A stretch of 41,636 bases of DNA from assembly GCA_020846455.1 (NCBI GenBank), contig JADLDV010000017.1, forward strand, positions 1 through 41,636, in the 5' to 3' direction. The DNA comes from Candidatus Nomurabacteria bacterium. Lineage in GTDB: Bacteria; Patescibacteriota; Minisyncoccia; Phycocordibacterales; UBA9973. The position numbers and the translations under genes were made by a program. Positions 31,606-37,897 of the stretch are shown here, one piece after another (position 1 is the stretch's first letter; the number at the start of each line of letters is the position of its first letter). The notes under the pieces are model-generated. The model was not told where the DNA came from and searched no databases. It saw only the letters and a list, made by a program, of their open reading frames with translations.

Positions 31606-31637
31606 AAAAAAAGAGACAGATTACTTCTGTCTCTTTT
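31606..31637. terminator. Terminator between convergent genes
   Basis: AAAAAGAGACAGA with complement TCTGTCTCTTTTT around TTACT, between DUF1801 and the minus-strand gene ending at 31656. Confidence 0.9.
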
Positions 31638-31655
31638 TGTGTCTATTTTAATATT

Positions 31656-32048
31656 TTACGGGGTTATTTCTCTATACACTTCTTCTTCGTAAATGTATTC
31701 AGCACTATCTCTATATACATATTTTTTGACAATCCCTGAACTTGTCGGTCTTCTTTTTTTGTAATATTTTTTTGGTGATATTACTATTGTAACGGATGTT
31801 TGTGGTATATACATCACAGGTTGACATGGTGGTTTCTCTATAACAACATATGTTGTAGAAGTTGCATGTTCGCAATATTGATTGCATGTATGTGCATTTG
31901 TGTAGACAACGGGTTTGTTGTAATTTGTTTGATAGATCATACCACCAGGTGATTGATAATGGTTCCATTGAAGCTGTTGAGCATTGACCGTGCATGTGTG
32001 TACACAGATAAGTAACAGGATAGTGATTATTGTTTTTTTCATGAGCAT
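31656..32048 (-). CDS. Unrecognised small secreted protein
   Basis: 130 residues with a clear signal peptide (MLMKKTIITILLLICVHTCTVNA, cut before QQLQW). The mature part has three Cys, many Tyr, and a basic patch KKYYKKRRP before a Tyr/Glu-rich C-terminus. Not recognised; it may be a cell-surface or envelope protein. A TATAAT on the reverse strand (32073-32078) gives a 17-24 nt leader. ATG at 32042 (MKKTI) is an alternative start two codons later. Confidence 0.6.
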   Translation of the reverse strand: MLMKKTIITILLLICVHTCTVNAQQLQWNHYQSPGGMIYQTNYNKPVVYTNAHTCNQYCEHATSTTYVVIEKPPCQPVMYIPQTSVTIVISPKKYYKKRRPTSSGIVKKYVYRDSAEYIYEEEVYREITP

Positions 32049-32178
32049 GTAGTTTTAAAACGTTCTATCTTTATTATACCGTATATATGATTTGGTGATT
32101 ATTGCAAAAATAGGCAAAACGTGTCAAAAGTAAGATTATGTGATAACATAAGCACAACTAGCCACCTTATTGCTATCT

Positions 32179-32877
32179 ATGTCAAACGAAAAAACTTTTT
32201 GGAATAAAGAATATAAAAAACCAGGGCACCTGGCTATTTCGACTGGTCCGAGTATGGACATGGTCACATTTGTGAATTGGTATGAAAAAGAGTTTGGCCA
32301 AGGCATTGTGTCACAAAGCACTATACTTGATATTGGTTGTGGAAACGGCAGAAATTCTCTGTATCTTGAAAAAGAATTTGGTTCGAAGGGGTATGCTTTT
32401 GATATTTCTGGCGAAGCGATTGGTGCGATCAAAAAAGCACATCCGAAATCTGCTGTAGATTTTATGATTCATGATATCCATGAACCATTACCATTCCCTG
32501 ATCAGTCTATTGATCTTATTCTTGATCTGATGGTGTCGCATTGTCTGACTGAAGAAGAGCGACCAAGATATCTTGCGGAACTCGTGCGCGTACTTGCTCC
32601 ACGAGGGGTGGTGTTGTGGAAGTCTTTTTTCAAAGAAGGAGATTATCATACGACACAATTACTCAAAAAACACGGAGTGAAAGGTGAGAAGAATAGTTAT
32701 ATTCATCCAAAATTTCATATTCATGAACATGTGTGGACAGAAAAAGAATTCAAAGATTTTGTCGAACCGTATTTTGATGTGGAAGTGTTTAAGCGTTCAC
32801 ATGGACACAAGCGAGGGGAGAATAATCGAGAAGGTAAAAGACGATACTTTATTGCATATCTTGTAAAAAAGCAGTAA
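32179..32877 (+). CDS. Class I SAM-dependent methyltransferase
   Basis: 232 residues. N-terminal EKTFWNKEYKKPGHLA is typical of TehB/UbiE-like enzymes; motif I ILDIGCGNGRNSLYL, then GYAFDISGEAIGAIKKAH, DFMIHDIHEPLPFPDQSIDLILDLMVSHCL, LVRVLAPRGVVLWKSF. The C-terminus contains a His-rich segment (HPKFHIHEHVWTEKEF). Substrate unknown. The frame extends to a TTG at 32170; the ATG at 32179 is chosen. Its last 29 nt overlap the convergent miaA end. Confidence 0.87.
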   Translation: MSNEKTFWNKEYKKPGHLAISTGPSMDMVTFVNWYEKEFGQGIVSQSTILDIGCGNGRNSLYLEKEFGSKGYAFDISGEAIGAIKKAHPKSAVDFMIHDIHEPLPFPDQSIDLILDLMVSHCLTEEERPRYLAELVRVLAPRGVVLWKSFFKEGDYHTTQLLKKHGVKGEKNSYIHPKFHIHEHVWTEKEFKDFVEPYFDVEVFKRSHGHKRGENNREGKRRYFIAYLVKKQ

Positions 32878-33775
32878 TTTCTCTCACTGTATTTTCTAGT
32901 GCGTATTGATCATCTGGATTGATCCATCTGATATCTTTATTTCTTTTAAACCACGTTTTTTGACGTTTTGCGTATTGCCAAATCTCTTTATTAAGACGAG
33001 TAATAAGATCTTCTTTTGTTATTTTTTTGGTGAGGTAGTCTGCAAGTGCTCGATATTCGAGGCCAAGTTCACTCATCCGTTTCCATGATAATCCTTGTTC
33101 GTGAAGTTTTGTAGCTTCTTTTATCATGCCACGCTTTATTCTTGATACGAGTCTCGTTGAAATTTTTTCTTTTAACACCATGTCCGGTAGTGTAATTCCG
33201 TATGTACGTGAATCATAGCGAGGAGTTGGTTGTACAGATTTTGGTACGGCACCAAGTGCTGTCGCGATTTCAATAGCGCGAATAATTCGTACACCATTTG
33301 CCTTGTCTATTGTTTCATATCTTTCTGTGTCTAACTTTTTTAATTCTGCAAGTAATTCCGTAATAGATTTTTTTTCAAGATATTTTCGTAGTAGTGGATT
33401 TGGTTGTACTTCTGGAAATGTTTGTTCATAGAGAATACTATCAATATAAAATCCCGTTCCACCGACGAGAATCGGCAGGATGTGTTGCTTGTGTAATTTT
33501 TTGATTACTATATCCGTATTTTTTTTAAATCTCGCCACTGTGTATGTGCGAGTAGGTGACACAACATCAATCATGTGATGTGGGATACCTCCCATTTCTT
33601 TTTTAGTTATTTTACCAGTACCAATATCAAGTCCTGTGTATACTTGGCGTGAATCGGCAGAAATAATTTCTGCACTGATTCCATGTTTTTTGAGTTGTTT
33701 TGCAAGTGTTACTGCAAAAGCACTTTTACCTGTTGCTGTTTGACCAACTATTGCGATGAGATATGATGATTGCAT
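32849..33775 (-). CDS. miaA: tRNA dimethylallyltransferase
   Basis: Adds the isopentenyl group to A37 of tRNAs reading UNN codons, such as the Leu-UAA, Leu-CAA, Tyr, Trp and Cys tRNAs seen in this window. 308 residues with P-loop VGQTATGKS (11-18), SADSRQVYTGLDIGTGK, PHHMIDVVSPTRTYTVARF, ILVGGTGFYIDSILY, the IPPT insertion domain and C-terminal EIWQYAKRQKTWFKRN, a conserved family motif. All core motifs present. Confidence 0.96.
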   Translation of the reverse strand: MQSSYLIAIVGQTATGKSAFAVTLAKQLKKHGISAEIISADSRQVYTGLDIGTGKITKKEMGGIPHHMIDVVSPTRTYTVARFKKNTDIVIKKLHKQHILPILVGGTGFYIDSILYEQTFPEVQPNPLLRKYLEKKSITELLAELKKLDTERYETIDKANGVRIIRAIEIATALGAVPKSVQPTPRYDSRTYGITLPDMVLKEKISTRLVSRIKRGMIKEATKLHEQGLSWKRMSELGLEYRALADYLTKKITKEDLITRLNKEIWQYAKRQKTWFKRNKDIRWINPDDQYALENTVREITAFLQDMQ

Positions 33776-33836
33776 GTACCTTGACTTATATCATAAATAA
33801 TGATAAAAAGAAAGCAGAAATTCAAAAATATTAAGA

Positions 33837-34340
33837 ATGCAAAAAAATATAAGTAAGCTAAGCTATTTTCTGTTCCAGAAAGAACATAAAATTCTCGAAA
33901 ATAAAAGACTTTTTCGTTTTCAAAGTGAATTTGCTGAATTCGCAACAACAGTTTCTTCCGGTGCATTTTTTGGGAAAACATCAGAAGGTATTCGACCTTT
34001 TTTGAACCAACAATTAAAAGTGGAAGGATGCCCTGGTTCCAAACCAATCAAAAATCACTTTAGTACTTACTCAGTAATTGTTGAAACACGATTTAAGCAA
34101 TTAAAACCAAGTCTTGCAGATGATGAGTTAAAAAGTTTACTTCAAGAATTCAAGGAATTTTTTAATAAAGAATCTTTTTATAAACATGAGGATAAATTAA
34201 TTTTGTTGTTTGATGTAATGACGGTTAAATTATTGAAACAACTGCAAATTGTTGCTGTTGCAAATGGAGGAGCTTTAACGCAAGAAGAATTTATTAAAGC
34301 TCTTATTAATCTTAAAAACCAACCCCTTGATCATATATGA
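33837..34340 (+). CDS. Unrecognised 167-residue soluble protein
   Basis: Not recognised. Helical and basic, no signal peptide or membrane segment. The N-terminus is MQKNISKLSYFLFQKEHKIL; a middle portion RPFLNQQLKVEGCPGSKPIKNHF contains the only Cys; the C-terminal half is helical (LLQEFKEFFNKESFYKH). AT-rich. The stop codon lies inside the terminator hairpin at 34321-34350. Divergent from miaA across 61 nt. Confidence 0.6.
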   Translation: MQKNISKLSYFLFQKEHKILENKRLFRFQSEFAEFATTVSSGAFFGKTSEGIRPFLNQQLKVEGCPGSKPIKNHFSTYSVIVETRFKQLKPSLADDELKSLLQEFKEFFNKESFYKHEDKLILLFDVMTVKLLKQLQIVAVANGGALTQEEFIKALINLKNQPLDHI

Positions 34341-34350
34341 TTAAGGGGTT
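34321..34350 (+). terminator. Terminator overlapping the 3' end of the 33837 gene
   Basis: AACCCCTT-G-ATCATATATGAT-T-AAGGGGTT, followed by TT. The stop TGA is in the loop region; it also lies 8 nt from the 3' end of the convergent tRNA-Leu. Confidence 0.85.
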
Positions 34351-34357
34351 TTATTTG

Positions 34358-34440
34358 TGCCGGAGAGAGGACTCGAACCTCCACATCCTTGCGAATACTC
34401 GATTTTGAGTCGAGTGCGTCTACCATTCCGCCACTCCGGC
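34358..34440 (-). tRNA. tRNA-Leu(CAA)
   Basis: Acceptor GCCGGAG / CTCCGGC, anticodon stem CTCGA / TCGAG with loop CTCAAAA (anticodon CAA), long variable arm, T-arm GAGGTTCGAGTCCTC, discriminator A. CCA not encoded. Confidence 0.95.
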
Positions 34441-34497
34441 ATTTTGAAAATATACTGCGTATTTTCATTTTATTTCATATATTCAATAAAACCAATA

Positions 34498-34572
34498 CCA
34501 GAGTGGCGGACCTCCTCCGTTTCGCTTCGGATGAAAAGCAAAGCAGTTTGCTTTTCATCCACTCCGGCATAT
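34498..34572 (+). repeat. tRNA-associated palindromic element, copy B (at tRNA-Leu CAA)
   Basis: Perfect 14-bp hairpin GGATGAAAAGCAAA-GCAG-TTTGCTTTTCATCC (34529-34560). To its left GAGTGGCGGA (34501-34510) is an inverted copy of the tRNA-Leu(CAA) 5' end; to its right CCACTCCGGCAT (34559-34570) is a direct copy of 34431-34442 at that gene's 5' boundary. Core GCAAAGCAGTTTGC and the preceding CTCCTCCGTTTCGCTTCGGATGA match copy A at 22108-22168. Confidence 0.6.
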
Positions 34573-34641
34573 TTTACGAGAACAACATTATTCTACACTA
34601 TTTCAGATTTTTTTCCAGTTTTATCAGTTGATGAAATACGA

Positions 34642-34647
34642 TATACT
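34642..34647 (+). promoter_or_regulatory. -10 box abutting parB
   Basis: TATACT ending 6 nt before the ATG at 34654. The frame is open upstream through the tRNA and repeat, but that part cannot be coding. Confidence 0.65.
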
Positions 34648-34653
34648 ACATCC

Positions 34654-35820
34654 ATGTCTAACTTGTACCAAAATTCTATTTTTTGGATTGATGTTGAAAA
34701 AATTAATCCGAACCCGTATCAGCCACGTCGTGAATTTGATGAAGGTGCATTGCGGGAACTTGCAGATTCAATTCGTCAGTATGGTATCTTGCAACCGCTC
34801 ACAGTCTCTCGTGTTGAAAAAGAAACACCAGATGGCGGATTGGTTACTGAATACGAATTGATCGCTGGTGAGCGTCGTTTACGTGCATCTAAGCTTGCTG
34901 GTCTCAGTCAGGTGCCTGTCGTGATCCGTATTGGTGATGATAATCAAGCAAAACTCGAACTTGCAATCATTGAGAATCTTCAACGTGAAGATCTCAATGC
35001 TGTAGATCGTGCAAAAGCATTTGCACGACTAGTGAATGAGTTTGGTTTTACTCATACACAGATTGGTAAGAAGGTTGGTAAAAGTCGTGAATATGTTTCA
35101 AACACTATGCGCCTTCTTCAGTTACCAGAAGAAATCTTACAAGCGCTTGCACAGGGGAAAATTAGTGAAGGACACACTCGTCCTATCATGATGCTTAACG
35201 ACAAACCAGAAGAACAAATGGTATTGTTCAAAGAGATTTTCTATAAGAAAATTACTGTACGAGAAGCAGAGCGTATTGCGAGAAACATTGCGACAGACAG
35301 AGCTCGTAAAAAGGAAACACTCATTGATCCTGAAATTTCAGAACTTGAAAAGAAACTACAAAACACGCTTGGTACTCGAGTACATATCGAAAGACGCGAT
35401 GTCGGTGGTCAAATTCGTATAGATTTCTTTTCACCAGAAGATTTACACGTACTGCTTGATATTATAGATTTGGAGAAAATGCCACTTCCTAAAGAAACAA
35501 TGCTTGATAGATTTATTTCAAAACAGCAAGGTGAAAATGTTGCTGCCCTTGAAGTTCAACCAACAGAGATTCCTGCGTTTACACCAGATCCATCGCTTGA
35601 ACCTGTTGTACAATCACCAGAAATAGTCGCATATGATTCAGGTGCTGTCCCGATGCCGGTGGTGCAATCTTTAGAAATAGAATCATCTGAAGAAAAAATC
35701 CCTGATGTTTTTGAAGATGTTGAAAAAGAACTTTCACTTCTTGATGATCGGACAAAAGATGAAATGGAAAAATCAGAACAAGATACTGATTTGTATAATA
35801 TCAAAAACTTTTCTCTCTAA
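34654..35820 (+). CDS. parB: ParB/Spo0J family chromosome partition protein
   Basis: 388 residues. Box I near 18-30 (INPNPYQPRREFDEGALRELADSI), box II with the CTPase motif GERRLRASKLAG (about 72-83), LAIIENLQREDLNAVDRA, the helix-turn-helix HTQIGKKVGKSREYVSNTMRLLQLP and the following EGHTRPIM. After about residue 235 there is a further domain, and a long acidic Pro/Ser/Glu-rich tail (about 300-388) that usual ParB of 280-300 residues lacks. No ParA gene adjoins it in this window. No parS-like palindrome (TGTTTCACGTGAAACA) was noticed nearby. Confidence 0.93.
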   Translation: MSNLYQNSIFWIDVEKINPNPYQPRREFDEGALRELADSIRQYGILQPLTVSRVEKETPDGGLVTEYELIAGERRLRASKLAGLSQVPVVIRIGDDNQAKLELAIIENLQREDLNAVDRAKAFARLVNEFGFTHTQIGKKVGKSREYVSNTMRLLQLPEEILQALAQGKISEGHTRPIMMLNDKPEEQMVLFKEIFYKKITVREAERIARNIATDRARKKETLIDPEISELEKKLQNTLGTRVHIERRDVGGQIRIDFFSPEDLHVLLDIIDLEKMPLPKETMLDRFISKQQGENVAALEVQPTEIPAFTPDPSLEPVVQSPEIVAYDSGAVPMPVVQSLEIESSEEKIPDVFEDVEKELSLLDDRTKDEMEKSEQDTDLYNIKNFSL

Positions 35821-35827
35821 AAGTAAG

Positions 35828-35857
35828 AAAGCCGTTCACATTAATGTGAACGGCTTT
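35828..35857. terminator. Bidirectional terminator after parB
   Basis: Perfect palindrome AAAGCCGTTCACATT / AATGTGAACGGCTTT, serving parB and the convergent 44-codon gene. Confidence 0.9.
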
Positions 35858-35872
35858 TGTTTTGGCATCATG

Positions 35873-36007
35873 TTAAACAACTATGATGTCTGTCATTTTT
35901 TTGTTCGCCTCTATCGGCACCGGGTTTTTCAAAAGGATAATATCTGTGTTTTGTTTTCCGTTGATTACTCCGCCTGGTGGAGATTTCAAAAAAGGATTTG
36001 TTTTCAT
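35873..36007 (-). CDS. Unrecognised 44-residue protein behind a consensus promoter
   Basis: Starts MKTNPFLKSPPGGVINGKQN and ends KKMTDIIVV. No membrane helix or Cys; Pro/Gly-rich first half and a short hydrophobic strand-like end. I do not recognise it. Support for being real: it is the only frame between a near-perfect promoter (36044-36071) and a strong terminator, and fills that transcript. The leader is about 30 nt. A small structured protein or ribosome-associated peptide are both possible; nothing in the sequence decides. Confidence 0.6.
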   Translation of the reverse strand: MKTNPFLKSPPGGVINGKQNTDIILLKNPVPIEANKKMTDIIVV

Positions 36008-36043
36008 GTTTTTAGATTATTTAATTAGATGAACAATAGATTC

Positions 36044-36071
36044 ATTATAGCAAAACTATATTTTTTGTCAA
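36044..36071 (-). promoter_or_regulatory. Near-consensus promoter of the 44-codon gene
   Basis: Reverse strand: TTGACA (36066-36071), 16-bp spacer, TGC extension, TATAAT (36044-36049). Together with the clpB promoter it is the closest match to the sigma-70 consensus in the window. Confidence 0.8.
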
Positions 36072-36091
36072 GTTTTTTAAAAAATTACTTA

Positions 36092-36128
36092 AAAATAAAA
36101 ACCTTTCTTTTATAAAGGTTTTTATTTT
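36092..36128 (-). terminator. Terminator overlapping the rel stop codon
   Basis: AAAATAAAAACCTTT / AAAGGTTTTTATTTT stem; on the reverse strand the hairpin begins within the last codons of rel. Confidence 0.85.
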
Positions 36129-37600
36129 TTGATACCAAAAGAAAGAAATTTTGATAACAAACTATGTTCTTTTACATAACTCTGGATATGTTTCCGTGCA
36201 AGGGAAGTTTTTGTGTAATCAAGCCATTTACTTGTAGGGTGAGCAGTTTTATTTGTAACGATTTCAACAATATCACCATTTTTGAGTTTTGTGCCAATAG
36301 TACTCATTTTTCCGTGTATTTTTACCGCAGAAATAGCATTACCAATATCTGAGTGAATTGCATATGCAAAATCTATTGGGCTAGAATCTTCTGGTAAATC
36401 TACAACGTCACCTTTTGGTGTGAATACGAAGATACGGTTTCGAAAGAAATCCATTCTCAGGTGTTCAAGGAATACACTTGGTTCAGAAACAATTTTTTGC
36501 ATTTCTTTGAGTTCATCAATCCATGCAAATTTCTTTGCAAGTCCGTTATTGTTTTGATTTTGAAGATGTTCTTTGTATGAAAAGTGTGATGCGATACCAA
36601 GTTCTGCTTCATCATGCATTTCTTGTGTTCGAATTTGAATTTCAGCAATGCCTGTTTCTGTTGCAATTGTGGTATGAATACTTTTGTATCCATTTGGTTT
36701 TGGAAGGGCAATATAGTCTTTGATACGTCCAGGAAGTGGCTTCCAGAGTGCGTGTACAAGTCCGAGTACTTGATAACAATCACTGACGGTCGGTACAATC
36801 ACGCGAAGTGCCACTATGTCATAGATCTTACCCATATCCCAATTATACTTTTCTAATTTGCGATACAGACTATAGCTATGTTTGATGCGATAATCAATCT
36901 GTGCATTTTGTACACCCCATTGATCGAGTGCGTCACGAAGTTTGTGATAGACTTGTTCAAGATTTTTTTGACTGATGTCGGTGCGTTCAGCGAGGAGTGC
37001 TTGGACTTTCTCGTATTCTTTTGGAAATGCAAAAGGGAAGGCGTAGTCTTCAAGTTCACCCTTGAGTTTTCCCATACCAAGACGATTTGCAAGGGAAGCA
37101 TGTACTTCTATTGTCTCAAGGGCAATACGAGCGCTTTTGTCTGGTCGTACGTGCTCAAGTGTTGAGACGTTGTGGAGTCTATCTGCGAGTTTGATCATGA
37201 GTACTCTAATATCTTCTGCCATAGCAACAAAAAACTTCCGTAAACTTTCTACATGTCGTTCACGACCTCTATATTTGAGTGTGCCAAGTTTTGTTACACC
37301 ATTTACTAGAAACACAATTTCTTCTCCAAACATTTTTTCCATCTCTTCTTCTGTAACAGCAGTGTCTTCAAGTACGTCATGCATAAGTCCCGCAGAAATT
37401 GTGCGTGCATCCATACCAAATGATGCGAGATTTTTCCCCACAGCGAATACGTGTATGAAATATGGTTCTCCCGATTTGCGGAGTTGTCCCTCATGAGCTT
37501 TTTCTGCGAAGTCATATGCACGAGTAATCAGCTCGATGTCTTCGCCAGACGCTTCTCGCATAAGAGAAAATATTTCTTGTATATCGCAGTCGTTTTTCAT
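36122..37600 (-). CDS. rel: Bifunctional (p)ppGpp synthetase/hydrolase (RelA/SpoT family)
   Basis: 492 residues. HD hydrolase domain: YFIHVFAVGKNL, LMHDVLEDT (the HD pair) and IKLADRLHN, so hydrolysis should be intact. Synthetase domain: YDIVALRVIVPTVSDCYQ, PGRIKDYIALPKPNGYKSIHTT and VEIQIRTQEMHDEAE (written AEIQIRTQ here). TGS domain: RIFVFTPKGDVVDLPEDSSPIDFAYAIHSDIG. It ends shortly after TGS, lacking the helical, zinc-finger and ACT domains of the usual 700-750-residue Rel, which implies simplified ribosome control. TATAAT (37607-37612, reverse) ends 6 nt before the ATG. Confidence 0.94.
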   Translation of the reverse strand: MKNDCDIQEIFSLMREASGEDIELITRAYDFAEKAHEGQLRKSGEPYFIHVFAVGKNLASFGMDARTISAGLMHDVLEDTAVTEEEMEKMFGEEIVFLVNGVTKLGTLKYRGRERHVESLRKFFVAMAEDIRVLMIKLADRLHNVSTLEHVRPDKSARIALETIEVHASLANRLGMGKLKGELEDYAFPFAFPKEYEKVQALLAERTDISQKNLEQVYHKLRDALDQWGVQNAQIDYRIKHSYSLYRKLEKYNWDMGKIYDIVALRVIVPTVSDCYQVLGLVHALWKPLPGRIKDYIALPKPNGYKSIHTTIATETGIAEIQIRTQEMHDEAELGIASHFSYKEHLQNQNNNGLAKKFAWIDELKEMQKIVSEPSVFLEHLRMDFFRNRIFVFTPKGDVVDLPEDSSPIDFAYAIHSDIGNAISAVKIHGKMSTIGTKLKNGDIVEIVTNKTAHPTSKWLDYTKTSLARKHIQSYVKEHSLLSKFLSFGIKK

Positions 37601-37636
37601 CTATTGATTATACAAAATAAGGTGATTTTATAGTAC

Positions 37637-37668
37637 TTGACTTTTTTATATAAATATGATATTATAAT
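37637..37668 (+). promoter_or_regulatory. Promoter of the 43-codon membrane gene, divergent from rel
   Basis: TTGACT (37637-37642) with either GATATT (15-bp spacer) or TATAAT at 37663-37668 (20-bp spacer). It lies next to the rel promoter on the other strand, so the two may share control. Confidence 0.45.
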
Positions 37669-37692
37669 TATGAACAATTAAATATAAAAACT

Positions 37693-37824
37693 ATGGAAAA
37701 GTTTATAGAAGTGAATGGTCCTTTAATTTTTATTATTTGCGAAGTCGTTATTGGGTTTGTCATTATTTATTCAATGATTTATAGTGACGTAACTGAAGAA
37801 AAAGGTAAAAACGAAAGTAAATAA
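37693..37824 (+). CDS. Unrecognised 43-residue single-span membrane peptide
   Basis: Starts MEKFIEVNGPLIFIICEVVI; hydrophobic span about residues 9-29 followed by a polar tail (YSDVTEEKGKNESK). An N-out or N-in single-helix peptide, not recognised. It has a promoter upstream and a terminator 12 nt after the stop, so it is a complete tiny transcription unit between rel and topA. Confidence 0.6.
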   Translation: MEKFIEVNGPLIFIICEVVIGFVIIYSMIYSDVTEEKGKNESK

Positions 37825-37836
37825 GAATTAAGAATC

Positions 37837-37868
37837 AAAACTGCTCAATGGAAAACACGAGCAGTTTT
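37837..37868. terminator. Terminator between the 43-codon gene and topA
   Basis: AAAACTGCTC (37837-37846) pairs with GAGCAGTTTT (37859-37868), 12-nt loop, T run on the plus strand; also placed after the minus-strand topA stop. Confidence 0.85.
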
Positions 37869-37897
37869 TTATATTGTAAATTACACTCCTTATTTTT

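Noticed and set aside
34357-34653. Upstream extension of the parB frame as coding sequence
   Set aside because: It reads antisense through tRNA-Leu(CAA) and the palindromic repeat; TATACT at 34642-34647 and the standard ParB N-terminus place the start at 34654.
37693-37824. Type I toxin peptide
   Set aside because: Size and single helix would fit, but no antisense RNA promoter or long structured leader is visible and the tail is acidic, so there is no positive evidence.
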